Shown one piece after another: positions 17,871-27,081 of a stretch of DNA of 62,090 nt. Each line of letters opens with the position of its first letter. Within the stretch, counting starts at the first letter, position 1. This DNA is from an uncultured Bacteroidota bacterium (GTDB lineage: Bacteria > Bacteroidota > Bacteroidia > Bacteroidales > WCHB1-69), in the NCBI GenBank assembly GCA_902796805.1, contig CADBQG010000017.1, positions 1 through 62,090 on the forward strand, in the 5' to 3' direction. The notes beneath the pieces were generated by a model. The model was not told the DNA's origin, searched no databases, and saw only the letters and a list, made by a program, of their open reading frames with translations. Both the position numbers and the translations under genes were made by a program.

Positions 17871-18617
17871 TCAGACTGCGGTCTGCTCCCCGTTCCAAAT
17901 CTTCCACGCGGCCTCTGCCTGTTTGTGCAGCATCTCAAGGCCGTTCTTCACTGCTGCGTGTCGCAGTCTGCCTTCGTGCAAAAAAACCGTCTCCTCGGGA
18001 TTATACACAAGGTCGTAAAGGAAATGCCGTTCTGTGATAAACTCGTATGGAATTGGCGGGCATGAACCAGTGTCGGGAAACATTCCAAGCGGAGTGCAGT
18101 TGACTATGAGGTCAGCAGAACTTATAATCTCGCGGTCCAACATGTCGTATGTCAAGTCGCTTCCTTGATTCCGCGACACAGTGGTGGTCTCAACCGACAT
18201 GCGCCGCAAAGCGTGGCGAACCGCAGCTGCCGCGCCGCCACAGCCGAGAATCAGCGCTTTTCTGAATGTGCAGCCCTTTAGAGAGTCGTAGAAACCGTAT
18301 GAATCGGTGTTATAACCTACAAGTTGGACTCCTGCCGGAGTGTTTTCAACGAGAATTGTGTTGACGGCCCCTATTTCCGCAGCATCGCCGGACATCCTGT
18401 CGAGGTAAGGGATGACCGCCTTTTTGAACGGGTTCGTGACATTCAGGCCGCACAACTCTCCATCGGCCTCCACGAGTTTCAAGATTTCAGAGGGGTCGCT
18501 GATTTCATATAACAGGTATTCACAATCTGTTATGCCCTCATTCCTGAACTTTTCCTCAAAATAGAGTTTCGAAAAACTGTGGGACAATTTCTTTCCAACG
18601 AGTCCGAATCTCCTCAT
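17871..18617 (-). CDS. aroE: Shikimate dehydrogenase
   Basis: Reduces 3-dehydroshikimate to shikimate with NADPH in aromatic amino-acid synthesis. At 248 residues it is slightly short of the usual 270, as in other Bacteroidota. Motifs: GKKLSHSFSK substrate-binding start, GLNVTNPFK (catalytic Lys), GAVNTI, the nucleotide loop LGCGGAAAA, and VNCTPLGM. The substrate loop has NTDSYGF with the Asp expected at the active site. It is the last gene of the ruvX-def-TPR-TPR-dedA-aroE operon, 5 bases after dedA. Confidence 0.95.
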   Translation of the reverse strand: MRRFGLVGKKLSHSFSKLYFEEKFRNEGITDCEYLLYEISDPSEILKLVEADGELCGLNVTNPFKKAVIPYLDRMSGDAAEIGAVNTILVENTPAGVQLVGYNTDSYGFYDSLKGCTFRKALILGCGGAAAAVRHALRRMSVETTTVSRNQGSDLTYDMLDREIISSADLIVNCTPLGMFPDTGSCPPIPYEFITERHFLYDLVYNPEETVFLHEGRLRHAAVKNGLEMLHKQAEAAWKIWNGEQTAV

Positions 18618-18622
18618 ACTCT

Positions 18623-19375
18623 TTATTCAGCAGTTTTTTTCGGTTTTCTTGCAGACTTGAACCACTTGTAGGCCACATACAGGACTCCGAGCGCACAAAG
18701 AGCAAGAAGCACAATAGTGAGTTCGTGGTTGTACTTGTCGATCAAATCTTTCTGACCATGAGCAACATATCCGAGTACAGCGAGTACAGAATTCCAGCAA
18801 GCCGCGCCGATGGACGTGAACAGCACAAACATCCCCAAATTCATCTTCGCCAGGCCAGCGGGTATAGAAATAAGCTGCCTGATTGCCGGAATGAGACGCC
18901 CGACAAGAGTTGACACATTGCCGTGCTCGTTGAAATAAGCCTCAGCCTTCTTCACCTTTTGGCTGTCGAGGAGGAGCATACGCCCCACCCTGCTGTCGGC
19001 AAACCAGTAAACTATGGGCCTGCCCACTATCATGGCCAGAAAATAGTTCACAAGCGCCCCGGCAATTGCGCCGACTGTGGCGAAAAATACAACTATCAGC
19101 ACGTTCAGGAACTTGGAATCTGTGACATACAGCGAAGCGTTGTCCTCGTTGCAGGCCTGGTAGGCAGCTGGAGGCACAATCACCTCCGAGGGGAAGGGTA
19201 TGAACGAACTCTCCACCATCATCAGAAGGGTCACAGTACCGTAATTGAGATGGCTGTTGTACCATTCAACAACCCTGCCGGTTACAGAACGCCCGCCGTC
19301 GTTACGCAGCGTGTCTTGCGAATAGGAGCAAAACACGACAATGGAGAAAAACGTGAGCAAGAATGTCTTTTTCAT
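18623..19375 (-). CDS. DedA-family inner-membrane protein
   Basis: A 250-residue protein of the DedA/VTT (SNARE-associated) family, implicated in recycling undecaprenyl phosphate or other lipid carriers across the membrane. The VTT domain is seen in MMVESSFIPFPSEVIVPPAA (re-entrant loop with Glu and Pro), GRLIPAIRQLISIPAGLAKM (second loop with conserved Arg) and flanking TM helices. The start MKKTFLLTFFSIVVFCSYSQ looks like a cleavable signal peptide, an addition seen in some Bacteroidota DedA proteins. It lies 16 bases after the TPR gene and 5 before aroE. Confidence 0.9.
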   Translation of the reverse strand: MKKTFLLTFFSIVVFCSYSQDTLRNDGGRSVTGRVVEWYNSHLNYGTVTLLMMVESSFIPFPSEVIVPPAAYQACNEDNASLYVTDSKFLNVLIVVFFATVGAIAGALVNYFLAMIVGRPIVYWFADSRVGRMLLLDSQKVKKAEAYFNEHGNVSTLVGRLIPAIRQLISIPAGLAKMNLGMFVLFTSIGAACWNSVLAVLGYVAHGQKDLIDKYNHELTIVLLALCALGVLYVAYKWFKSARKPKKTAE

Positions 19376-19391
19376 TTCAGCCGGAATATTG

Positions 19392-20960
19392 TTACAAGTA
19401 AGGATACACTAAGTCGAATATGTTCTGATATTGGACGTATAGTTTCTTCTCGTCAATGTCGAAGAAATCCTCGAAAATATTTTCTTCGTTGATTACCAGG
19501 GCGTTCCTCAGATGGTATTCAGCTTGTGCAGGGTTGTTGTCAAGCATGTGCAATATTGCCATGAAATAGCCGAGATGCTCGAATGATTCGTCATCCCTGG
19601 GGTTTTCGAGGCACTCAGACACAAACTCGAATGGAATGAAGTCTCCCTTCATGTCCAGGTCGTAGGCCGACATGGTAAGATATGCGCAATAGGAATGGTC
19701 CTCGTTGAACAGGGAACGTGCGTTCGCGCAGACGAACTTGAAAGACTCGAGGCTTTGCAAGTCGCTGAACACCTCCATCAGGAAGTTGGAGTCCTGGATA
19801 TTCAACTTTATCTTGTCAGAAATCCTCGCGAAGTAAGCGGGAAGCTCGTCAACCTTACCTGCCTCGTCAAGGGTCATCACTATCTCGGGAATCAGTATCG
19901 GGAAGTTGAAATCAGTCTGGTCGGCCTCGCACAAGTGAGACAATGCCTCCTGATACCTGCCCTGGCATCTTCTTGCCGTGCCTATAATCACATTGGCCGA
20001 CAAATTGTCGAAATGCTCGTTTATGTACTTTGCGTACTCTACAGTCTTGTCATACTCCTTTACAGATATATATGCCTGGCACAGCGAGATGTACGATTGA
20101 GGGTTCTCGTTGGCAGAAATAGAGAACTGGAAGGCCTCTATTGCTTTGGCATACTCTTTTCTGAACATGTGCGCGTTACCCACAGAGCGCCAGACACGGA
20201 AGTCGAGCGGATAAGTGTCAGACAATTTCTCAAGAAACAGCATGTCGGTGTCAGGGATCTTTACGGACATCCCTTGTTCCTCGCTATTATCCACGTCTAT
20301 TTTTGCAATCAGTTTGCCGTTGTGCAGTTTCTCAGCACCAAGGCTGTCAAAACCTAAGAAATGCCTGCTGATTGTGATATCATCGATAAACTCGATTACA
20401 TAACCGTCAATGTCCAACGCTTCTTGGAAATAGTCGAAGGCCTTCGACACATCGCCCTTGTCGAGCGAGATCTTGGTGCGAAGCGTGTACATCTGCGCCG
20501 TGGGTTCAATCGCAATTGCTTTCCTCGCCAATGAGTCCGCGTCTATGTCTTCCAAGTTGTACTCATAGGCCGAAGCTGCCATCTCTTCATATAGTTCAAC
20601 GTCAGAGGGCGAGTCGGAAATCACAGTGTTGAAATACGCCTTCGCGGCGTCGGTTTTCTTTGTAAGGAAAAGATAGCGAATGTTCCATACCTTGAAGACA
20701 GTGATGTCGGGATATGTCTTCAGGGCAAAAGAAATCGCCTTTTTCAGGTAAGAGTCAGTTTCTTGCCTCCAATAAAGGGAAAACTGCTCCATAAGGTTCT
20801 CTATCACAACTTCCAAGTCTTCATCATCGCCAGAGAACCTCTGGTTGTTGTCACAGGCCTTGCAGAAACTCAGCATGAGTTCAAACCCCGGGTCAGTTCT
20901 GCCATGGCCGTCGTCATAGAAGTTGTCGTATCCGTCGTTGAAACCGTCGTAATTGTCCAT
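19392..20960 (-). CDS. Cytoplasmic TPR-repeat protein
   Basis: A 522-residue acidic protein without signal peptide. It opens with an Asp/Tyr/Gly-rich segment (DNYDGFNDGYDNFYDDG) and then has tetratricopeptide-type helical repeats, for example AKAYFNTVISDSPSDVELYE, AFDYFQEALDIDG and AIEAFQFSISANENPQSY. Such repeats mediate protein-protein contacts; no enzymatic motif is visible and the partner is unknown. It lies 30 bases downstream of a second TPR-type lipoprotein gene and 16 upstream of dedA. Similar TPR genes occur beside def and ruvX in other Bacteroidales, so the pairing is ordinary for the group. Confidence 0.8.
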   Translation of the reverse strand: MDNYDGFNDGYDNFYDDGHGRTDPGFELMLSFCKACDNNQRFSGDDEDLEVVIENLMEQFSLYWRQETDSYLKKAISFALKTYPDITVFKVWNIRYLFLTKKTDAAKAYFNTVISDSPSDVELYEEMAASAYEYNLEDIDADSLARKAIAIEPTAQMYTLRTKISLDKGDVSKAFDYFQEALDIDGYVIEFIDDITISRHFLGFDSLGAEKLHNGKLIAKIDVDNSEEQGMSVKIPDTDMLFLEKLSDTYPLDFRVWRSVGNAHMFRKEYAKAIEAFQFSISANENPQSYISLCQAYISVKEYDKTVEYAKYINEHFDNLSANVIIGTARRCQGRYQEALSHLCEADQTDFNFPILIPEIVMTLDEAGKVDELPAYFARISDKIKLNIQDSNFLMEVFSDLQSLESFKFVCANARSLFNEDHSYCAYLTMSAYDLDMKGDFIPFEFVSECLENPRDDESFEHLGYFMAILHMLDNNPAQAEYHLRNALVINEENIFEDFFDIDEKKLYVQYQNIFDLVYPYL

Positions 20961-20990
20961 ATTGTAGTACTGTCAGTATCTTTTATGTGC

Positions 20991-21554
20991 CTAATTGATG
21001 TTCAACTGCTTTTCCAGTTCTTCGGGGTCCTTTCCAAGCAGAGTGATGTATTGGACGAAACCCGGTGTCAGGGAGTCGTCTGGATAGTGGTTGATGAAGT
21101 CGCGGTATTCAGACTCCGCACTACGCCAGTCGCCGAGTATATCTTCGTAAACAATAGCCCGTTGCCAATAGCAGTATCTTGCTGAAGGGTTCTCGGGATA
21201 AAGTTGCTGGAAGTCGTTGAATATGGCGAGGGCCTTCTTGGCGTTACCGGCCCTGAAGGCGTCGCTTTTGACGCTTTTCGCAAGTATCATGCTCGCCACA
21301 CCCGCCCTGTAGAGCATCTCCGGCGAAATGGTGTCGCCCGGATGTGCCGCAACATAGTCTGTTGTTTGCCTAACAAATGACAGGAAAGCGGCTGTGTCAA
21401 TCCTGCCACAAAGCCTGTACAATGAGTCGGCATGGCGGTATGAATCCTCCAATGTGCTCCTTTCTGCTTCCGAGACTTTGTCCGCCGACTGTCTTGCATT
21501 ATTGCAGGAGCAAAGCAGGACAATCATGAGGATGATGGTTGAAAGTCGCTTCAT
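20991..21554 (-). CDS. Small TPR-like lipoprotein
   Basis: A 187-residue protein with a lipobox start (MKRLSTIILMIVLLCSCNN, Cys near residue 17), so it should be anchored at the inner or outer membrane facing the periplasm. The body is helical with TPR-like spacing (AKKALAIFNDFQQLYPENPSARYCYWQRA, WRSAESEYRDFINHYPDD). This layout resembles BamD-like or YfgM-like adaptor lipoproteins, but no specific family was recognised. It starts 4 bases after def. Confidence 0.8.
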   Translation of the reverse strand: MKRLSTIILMIVLLCSCNNARQSADKVSEAERSTLEDSYRHADSLYRLCGRIDTAAFLSFVRQTTDYVAAHPGDTISPEMLYRAGVASMILAKSVKSDAFRAGNAKKALAIFNDFQQLYPENPSARYCYWQRAIVYEDILGDWRSAESEYRDFINHYPDDSLTPGFVQYITLLGKDPEELEKQLNIN

Positions 21555-21558
21555 CGCC

Positions 21559-22107
21559 TCATTTTTTGGTTTTGTAAGCCGGCTTCACTTTTCCGGCCGC
21601 AATGTCGTTAAGTTTTCTCTTAAGCACCATCTTCTTGATTTGAGGAAGGCTGTCGGTGAAGACTTTGCCCTCCAAATGGTCGTACTCGTGCTGTATTATG
21701 CGCGCAAGGATGCCGTCTATGTCCCGGTCGTGAAAAACGCCACTCTCGTCATAGTACTCGATGTGTATGTCCGATTTCCTGACAACCTCCTCGCTGATTT
21801 GCGGAAGGCTGAGGCATCCTTCAGAGAACGGCATGTCGGAGCCGAAACGGTCGGTGATGACCGGATTGATGAACGCCCCCTTGAACGGCACATGGTCAGG
21901 ATAGACCTCTTTGTATGGCGTGGAGTCGACCACGAACACACGGAGCGACTTGCCCACCTGCGGGGCGGCAAGCCCGACGCCTTCAGCATGGTACATGGTG
22001 TCAAACAAATCCGACACGAAAGTCTTCAGACCCTCGTCGCCAAGGTCAACTTCCACGGCTGTCTTGCGGAGCACAGGCTCCCCGTATAAATAAACTGGTA
22101 GTATCAT
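21559..22107 (-). CDS. def: Peptide deformylase
   Basis: Removes the formyl group from the N-terminal methionine of new proteins. The three metal motifs are all present: EGVGLAAPQVG, EGCLSLP (Cys ligand) and HEYDHLEGKVF (two His ligands and catalytic Glu). The 182-residue length is normal. It overlaps the ruvX stop by 4 bases, so translation is coupled. The C-terminal tail is Lys-rich. Confidence 0.97.
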   Translation of the reverse strand: MILPVYLYGEPVLRKTAVEVDLGDEGLKTFVSDLFDTMYHAEGVGLAAPQVGKSLRVFVVDSTPYKEVYPDHVPFKGAFINPVITDRFGSDMPFSEGCLSLPQISEEVVRKSDIHIEYYDESGVFHDRDIDGILARIIQHEYDHLEGKVFTDSLPQIKKMVLKRKLNDIAAGKVKPAYKTKK

Positions 22108-22556
22108 AGTTGACTGTTCCTTTCTTTCAATATTTCCTGCTGTTCGAGGTACGACTGGAGAATTATCGCCGCGCTAATCTTGTCGACCAGGGACTTGTCC
22201 TGCCGCCCCTTTTTCTTCACACCCATGTCGATGATTGCCTGGAAAGCCAGCCTCGACGTGAAACGCTCGTCGATGCGGGCGATTGCGGTGCCGGGCGAAA
22301 TCTTAGGCAGTTCCTTCTTCAGCCTGTTGACGAACGGCTCGATGAACCGGCTCGACTCCGACGGCGTGTTGTCGAGCTTCAGCGGCTCGCCGACAACAAC
22401 AACGGAGACATTCTCTGTCTGCAAATAGTTCTTGAGAAAGTCGAAAGCCATTGCCACTGGCACCGTCTCCAACGGGTTGGCACAAATCATCAGCTCGTCG
22501 GTAACCGCGAACCCCACACGCTTCTGTCCGTAATCTATGGCTAACACCCTTCCCAT
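22104..22556 (-). CDS. ruvX: Putative pre-16S rRNA nuclease / Holliday junction resolvase YqgF
   Basis: A 150-residue RNase-H-fold nuclease of the YqgF/RuvX family, which trims the 5' end of 16S rRNA and has been tested as a junction resolvase. Motifs: LAIDYGQKRVGFAV with the first catalytic Asp, VVVGEPL, and RIDERFTSRLA, plus DKISAAIILQSYLE at the C-terminus with the last acidic residue. It is the first gene of the six-gene operon reaching aroE, with a -7 box about 20 bases upstream. Confidence 0.94.
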   Translation of the reverse strand: MGRVLAIDYGQKRVGFAVTDELMICANPLETVPVAMAFDFLKNYLQTENVSVVVVGEPLKLDNTPSESSRFIEPFVNRLKKELPKISPGTAIARIDERFTSRLAFQAIIDMGVKKKGRQDKSLVDKISAAIILQSYLEQQEILKERNSQL

Positions 22557-22575
22557 AAATGCTTAAAATTGCCTG

Positions 22576-22583
22576 CAAAGATA
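22576..22583 (-). promoter_or_regulatory. Promoter -7 box for the ruvX-def-aroE operon
   Basis: The minus strand reads TATCTTTG; predicted start near 22572, ATG at 22556. Confidence 0.6.
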
Positions 22584-22673
22584 CACTTTTTTTGCGTAGG
22601 TATCAAACAACATCAGCCCGAAAACACCATCTGAACATATTCTGCCTTAGGTATGATGTTGTCTCATGGAAGC

Positions 22674-22709
22674 AAAAAAAACAATGAGGACGTGCTGAAG
22701 CACATCCCC
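22674..22709 (-). terminator. Rho-independent terminator of gdhA
   Basis: On the minus strand, GGGGATGTGC pairs with GCACGTCCTC (22686-22709, two G-T pairs) around a TTCA loop, followed by a run of eight T (22674-22681). Confidence 0.8.
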
Positions 22710-22746
22710 ATCGCTCTCATCATAAAAAATAGAACGGAAAACCGTA

Positions 22747-24090
22747 TTAGTAAGCTATGCCTTGAGCAATCATAGCGTCGGCAACTTTGATGAAGCCGGC
22801 GATGTTGGCGCCCTTGACATAGTTGATGTAACCGTTGGCTTCAGTACCGTATTTAACGCAGTTCTCGTGGATGCTGTTCATGATGTGGTGGAGTTCCTCG
22901 TCAACTCTCTCTCTCTTCCATGAGAGGTGTTGAGCGTTCTGGCTCATCTCGAGGCCTGAAGTTGCAACACCACCGGCATTGGCAGCTTTACCAGGAGCGA
23001 ACGAAACACCGGCTTTCTGGAGTTCGGCAACAGCTTCTGCTGTGCAGCCCATGTTGGAAACTTCAACAACATACTTCACGCCGTTAGCAACGAGAGCCTT
23101 TGCGTCGTCACCGTTGAGCTCGTTCTGGATAGCGCATGTCATAGCGATTTCGCAAGGAACTTCCCAAACTTTCTTGCCAGGGAAGAACTTGGCAGAAGCG
23201 AACTTCTCTGCGAACGGAGCGACAACGTTGTTACGGGTTGCATTCAAAGCGTCCATGTAAGCGATTTTTTCAGGTGTGTTGATGCCTTCCTCGTCGAGGA
23301 TGTAGCCATCAGGACCAGAAATAGCAACGAGTTTCGCGCCGAGTTCGGCGAGTTTGAGGGCAGTGCCCCAAGCCACGTTGCCGAAACCGGATATGATGCA
23401 GCGTTTGCCCTTGATGGTGTCCTTCTTGGCAGCAAGCATACCTTCCAAGAAATAAACAGCGCCGAAACCTGTGGCCTCAGGACGGATCAAAGAACCGCCC
23501 CACTCAAGACCTTTACCTGTGAGAACGCCAACGTGCTCGCCACGGAGTCTCTTGTATTGACCATACATGAAACCGATCTCACGACCGCCAACGCCGATGT
23601 CACCGGCAGGAACGTCTGTGTCGGGCCCGATGTATTTCTGAAGTTCAGTCATGAATGACTGGCAAAAACGCATAACTTCGCCTTCTGATTTGCCCTTGGG
23701 GTCGAAGTCTGAACCACCCTTGCCACCGCCCATTGGAAGTGTAGTAAGAGAGTTTTTGAAAGTCTGCTCGAAAGCAAGGAATTTCATCGTGTCCTCTGTT
23801 ACTGTCGGGTGGAAGCGCAAACCGCCTTTGTAGGGGCCTATTGCCATGTTGTGCTGTACACGGTATCCACGGTTAACCTGGATTTCTCCCTTGTCGTCAA
23901 CCCAAGTAACCTTGAATTTGATTATTCTTTCGGGTTCGAGAAGTCTCTCAACGATCTTGTACTGATCGTATTTCGGGTGCTCGTTTACGAAATCGCAGAT
24001 GGTTTCGAGAACTTCCTTGACAGCCTGGTTGTACAAAGGCTGGCCAGGGTTTCTTTCTTCAGTTTGTTTGATTAATTTTTGAAGATCCAT
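22747..24090 (-). CDS. gdhA: NADP-specific glutamate dehydrogenase
   Basis: Interconverts glutamate with 2-oxoglutarate plus ammonia, the main ammonia-assimilation step in many Bacteroidales. At 447 residues it is typical of the hexameric NADP type. Visible marks: the substrate region GGLRFHPTV, the catalytic-lysine motif PMGGGKGG, DVPAGDIGVGGREIG, and the dinucleotide fold ISGFGNVAWGTA. It is monocistronic: a -7 box lies 52 bases upstream and a hairpin terminator 38 bases downstream. Confidence 0.97.
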   Translation of the reverse strand: MDLQKLIKQTEERNPGQPLYNQAVKEVLETICDFVNEHPKYDQYKIVERLLEPERIIKFKVTWVDDKGEIQVNRGYRVQHNMAIGPYKGGLRFHPTVTEDTMKFLAFEQTFKNSLTTLPMGGGKGGSDFDPKGKSEGEVMRFCQSFMTELQKYIGPDTDVPAGDIGVGGREIGFMYGQYKRLRGEHVGVLTGKGLEWGGSLIRPEATGFGAVYFLEGMLAAKKDTIKGKRCIISGFGNVAWGTALKLAELGAKLVAISGPDGYILDEEGINTPEKIAYMDALNATRNNVVAPFAEKFASAKFFPGKKVWEVPCEIAMTCAIQNELNGDDAKALVANGVKYVVEVSNMGCTAEAVAELQKAGVSFAPGKAANAGGVATSGLEMSQNAQHLSWKRERVDEELHHIMNSIHENCVKYGTEANGYINYVKGANIAGFIKVADAMIAQGIAY

Positions 24091-24141
24091 ACTATAATTT
24101 TTTTAAGTTTGGTTTTTTTGTTTGTGTTCTGAAAACGGGTG

Positions 24142-24149
24142 CAAATGTA
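24142..24149 (-). promoter_or_regulatory. Promoter -7 box for gdhA
   Basis: The minus strand reads TACATTTG, matching TAnnTTTG. Predicted start near 24138 with a leader of about 48 bases. Confidence 0.55.
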
Positions 24150-24234
24150 TAAAATTTATGCAACACCGCTCACCATAAAAAATATTTTTGAAACAATTCG
24201 CGCCAAAACGGCTAAATCATTGACAGTATCGCTT

Positions 24235-24720
24235 TTATCGAAGCCTGTCGGCTGAACGAACAAGCATCTCATCCTTCCTTACAAACCTGTTGGCAAGGAA
24301 AAGCGAAACCGCCTCCACAACGATAAGGGCTATGAGCGGCACATAGTTGTAGTCGAAAGCGAAGGTCTCGCCCCTGGCCGAGAAGAATTTGCCGTACACC
24401 ATGTCAGGACATACCCAGAGCATTATGAAAAGTGTGATCAGAAAGACTATCTCCGTAATTGAAATGATCCTCATCTGCCTCACGCGGTTCTTGAAAGAGA
24501 ACAGGGCTATGGCAGACAGAACGGTCGTGAGTGCAAGGCAGAACGCCACATAATAGTTCCTCACTACGGAAAGGCCTTCGGGAACATTCTCCTTCAACGA
24601 GATGGAGTTGTAGACATATTGCGCACCGTCAGTGGAAAGAAAACCCAACGGGATGAATATCAGCACTATGGGTATGATGGCGGCGATGAAAAGAAAAATA
24701 CTTTGAACTCTTTGTATCAT
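24235..24720 (-). CDS. DUF4293 family membrane protein
   Basis: A 161-residue integral membrane protein that matches the Bacteroidota DUF4293 family: the start MIQRVQSIFLFIAAIIP, a short extracytoplasmic loop with GFLSTDG, and four predicted TM helices (about 7-27, 53-75, 84-105, 125-145). Its function is unknown. It sits 9 bases after the LEA-type lipoprotein gene, and its C-terminal end is rich in basic residues facing the cytoplasm. Confidence 0.85.
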   Translation of the reverse strand: MIQRVQSIFLFIAAIIPIVLIFIPLGFLSTDGAQYVYNSISLKENVPEGLSVVRNYYVAFCLALTTVLSAIALFSFKNRVRQMRIISITEIVFLITLFIMLWVCPDMVYGKFFSARGETFAFDYNYVPLIALIVVEAVSLFLANRFVRKDEMLVRSADRLR

Positions 24721-24729
24721 AAACTTGGA

Positions 24730-25329
24730 TTATTGGAAAGTTTTGTTTAAAGTTATGGGAGGCAGCTTGGTGCCCTTTGACGTGGAATTTGCCGGAGATA
24801 TGTACGGCGTGAACTTAACCTTCACGTTCGATTCGGTTCCGTCGCCGTAGTCAAGGAGGTTCTTGGCGAAGTTGACAACGCTCTTGGTCTCGCCGCTTTT
24901 CACAATGCCCAGGAGGTCGACCATTAGAGGCACGGAAACCAGGGTTGTGCTTTGCGGGCTGATGAGCGTCGTTTTGGAAGGATTGCTGCCATGGGCGATG
25001 GAGTTGCCGTCGAGGAAAAGGTCGTAGTCGTATGCGCAGAGCATCGCCGCGTTTGCAGTCTCGTTCTTGGCGTTGACGTTCACGCTGCAGCCGACCTTGA
25101 AGTCCTTGTTCTTGATGGCTGTGGCGGCCTTTTGCAAGTCTGCAAACGACAAATCGCTGATACTCTTTATGTTACTTAGGTTAATACCAGCCCAAGTGAT
25201 GTTTGAAATGTTGGCGAGGCTGAACTTGCAATTTATGAGGTTGACGAGTTGCGCAAGTCCGCAGCCCGCGAAAAACATCGTCGTTGCAGCTATCAGCAAT
25301 GCCAAGCCTGTTTTCTTCAAATAGCTCAT
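24730..25329 (-). CDS. LEA type 2-like lipoprotein
   Basis: A 199-residue protein with a lipobox (MFFAGCG, Cys near residue 23). The rest resembles an LEA-14/WHy-type beta-sandwich: paired strands with the segment NKDFKVGCSVNVNAKNETA and a later VPLMVDLLGI. Such lipoproteins are common in Bacteroidota and their role is unknown. It lies between the lolD-like gene (24 bases) and DUF4293 (9 bases). Confidence 0.75.
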   Translation of the reverse strand: MSYLKKTGLALLIAATTMFFAGCGLAQLVNLINCKFSLANISNITWAGINLSNIKSISDLSFADLQKAATAIKNKDFKVGCSVNVNAKNETANAAMLCAYDYDLFLDGNSIAHGSNPSKTTLISPQSTTLVSVPLMVDLLGIVKSGETKSVVNFAKNLLDYGDGTESNVKVKFTPYISPANSTSKGTKLPPITLNKTFQ

Positions 25330-25353
25330 GCTAATATAGTTATGTTATTTTGT

Positions 25354-26007
25354 TTAGAAAAAAACACGACCGTCTTGCATTACAATCTTGCGATCGGAGA
25401 GTTGGGCAAGTTCGTCGTTGTGGGTTACAATCATGAAAGTCTGATGAAAGGTGTCGCGAAGCACAAAGAAGAGATCGTGGAGCTTGCGGGCGTTCTCGGT
25501 GTCGAGGTTTCCTGAAGGCTCGTCGGCGAGGATGAGCCTCGGGTTGTTGACCAGAGCCCTGGCAACCGAAACCCTCTGCTGCTCCCCTCCAGAGAGTTGA
25601 GACGGCTTGTGGTCGAGTCTTTCGCCAAGCTTCAGAAAGTCGAGAAGTTCTCCGGCGCGTGCAAAGGCCTCCTTTTTTGGCTTGCCGGCAATAAGCGCTG
25701 GCAGAGCCACGTTCTCCAGGGCCGAAAACTCAGGCAGGAGGTTGTGGAACTGGTACACGAACCCGATGTTCCTGTTGCGGAAGTCCGACAGTTTATCGTC
25801 TTTTAGGCCACCCAACGGCTGCCCGCCAATGACGACCTCGCCGGAGTCGGGCTTGTCGAGAGTGCCGATAATGTGCAGAAGCGTTGACTTTCCCGCGCCT
25901 GACGGGCCCACAACGGCTACTACGCTGCCCTGTTCCACCGACATGGAGACCTTTTTCAGGACTTTCAGCGAGCCGAAGCTCTTTTCTACATCTCTGACTT
26001 CAATCAT
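25354..26007 (-). CDS. LolD-type ABC transporter ATPase
   Basis: A 217-residue ATP-binding subunit of the LolD/MacB group. Walker [11 protein letters not shown]-loop [18 protein letters not shown] (group-typical), signature LSGGEQQR, Walker [13 protein letters not shown] and the His switch IVTHN are all present. It would power the LolC/E-type permease, here the one at 16234-17460, in lipoprotein release. It is placed between etfA and the LEA-type lipoprotein gene, on the same strand. Confidence 0.9.
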   Translation of the reverse strand: MIEVRDVEKSFGSLKVLKKVSMSVEQGSVVAVVGPSGAGKSTLLHIIGTLDKPDSGEVVIGGQPLGGLKDDKLSDFRNRNIGFVYQFHNLLPEFSALENVALPALIAGKPKKEAFARAGELLDFLKLGERLDHKPSQLSGGEQQRVSVARALVNNPRLILADEPSGNLDTENARKLHDLFFVLRDTFHQTFMIVTHNDELAQLSDRKIVMQDGRVFF

Positions 26008-26052
26008 ACTTTCAAGAAGAAAAGGTTCCCCGCCTTACGGCGGGGATCCGGC

Positions 26053-27069
26053 TTATTTTTTCTCAATTTCGGATGCGAGGCGCGCGGTGAGCAGAGGCAC
26101 TATCTTGGCCACATCGCCCACAATGCCCACGTCCGACACGGTGAATATCGGCGCAAACTTGTCCTTGTTGACCGCGATGATGAAGTCAGACTCCTCCATA
26201 CCGGCAAGGTGCTGTATGGCACCTGATATGCCGAGAGCGAAGTAAATGTCAGGGCGCACCGTCTTTCCGGTCTGCCCAACCTGCCTGTCGTGGTCAACAA
26301 CGCCGGCGTCAACCATGGCGCGCGAAGACGACACCTCAGCATTGGGGAACACTTCGGCGAGCTTCTGGAGTTTCTCGAAGCCTTCCTTGTTGCCCACGCC
26401 GCGGCCGCCAGACACGAGAATCTTGGCGTCGGTAATATCAACCTTGCCCTTGTCAACTTTCACGTTCTCCACCAAGCGTACGAGGAACTTGCTCTTGTCG
26501 AACTCGGGCTTGAATCTGATGACCTCCCCCTTGCGGTTTGCGTCGCGCTCCATCTTCTGCATCACTCCAGGGCGCACTGTGGACATCTGCGGACGGTGGT
26601 TCGTGCACATGATGGTTGCCATCAAGTTTCCGCCGAAAGCAGGGCGTGTCATCATCAGCTCGCCTTCCTCGGATATTTCGAGGCGGGTGCAGTCGGCAGT
26701 GAGGCCTGTGGTGAGGCGGGCGGCCAAGCGCGGCCCGAGGTCGCGGCCTATCGTTGTGGCGCCTATCATCAGTATCGACGGCTTGAACTTCTCCACAACC
26801 TGGAACATAGTCTGGGCATACTGCTCGGTCAGATAGTCCTTGAGTTCGGGCTCGTCGATGCATATCACCTCGTCGGCGCCGTATTCAACCAGCATTTGCG
26901 CATGTTTTGTGATGTCGTGGCCGGGGAGTACCGCAACCACCTTCTCATTCAGCATAGTTGCGAGTTCATGGGCCTTGCCCAGCAACTCGAGAGCTACAGA
27001 CTGAACCACGCCGTCGCGCTGCTCGGCAAATACAAAAATGTTCTTATAGTCGGTTTTTTCCATTTTCAC
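26053..27069 (-). CDS. etfA: Electron transfer flavoprotein, alpha subunit
   Basis: A 338-residue subunit holding the FAD of the electron-transfer flavoprotein. The C-terminal FAD domain is clear: SRAMVDAGVV, RQVGQTGKTVRPD, GISGAIQHLAGM and IIAVNKDKFAPIF. It pairs with EtfB directly upstream (12-base gap) to carry electrons to or from the acyl-CoA dehydrogenase of the same cluster. In butyrate-forming anaerobes such a trio can bifurcate electrons from NADH to crotonyl-CoA and ferredoxin; whether this one does is not shown by the sequence. Confidence 0.95.
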   Translation of the reverse strand: MKMEKTDYKNIFVFAEQRDGVVQSVALELLGKAHELATMLNEKVVAVLPGHDITKHAQMLVEYGADEVICIDEPELKDYLTEQYAQTMFQVVEKFKPSILMIGATTIGRDLGPRLAARLTTGLTADCTRLEISEEGELMMTRPAFGGNLMATIMCTNHRPQMSTVRPGVMQKMERDANRKGEVIRFKPEFDKSKFLVRLVENVKVDKGKVDITDAKILVSGGRGVGNKEGFEKLQKLAEVFPNAEVSSSRAMVDAGVVDHDRQVGQTGKTVRPDIYFALGISGAIQHLAGMEESDFIIAVNKDKFAPIFTVSDVGIVGDVAKIVPLLTARLASEIEKK

Positions 27070-27081
27070 TGTTGTTTTGTG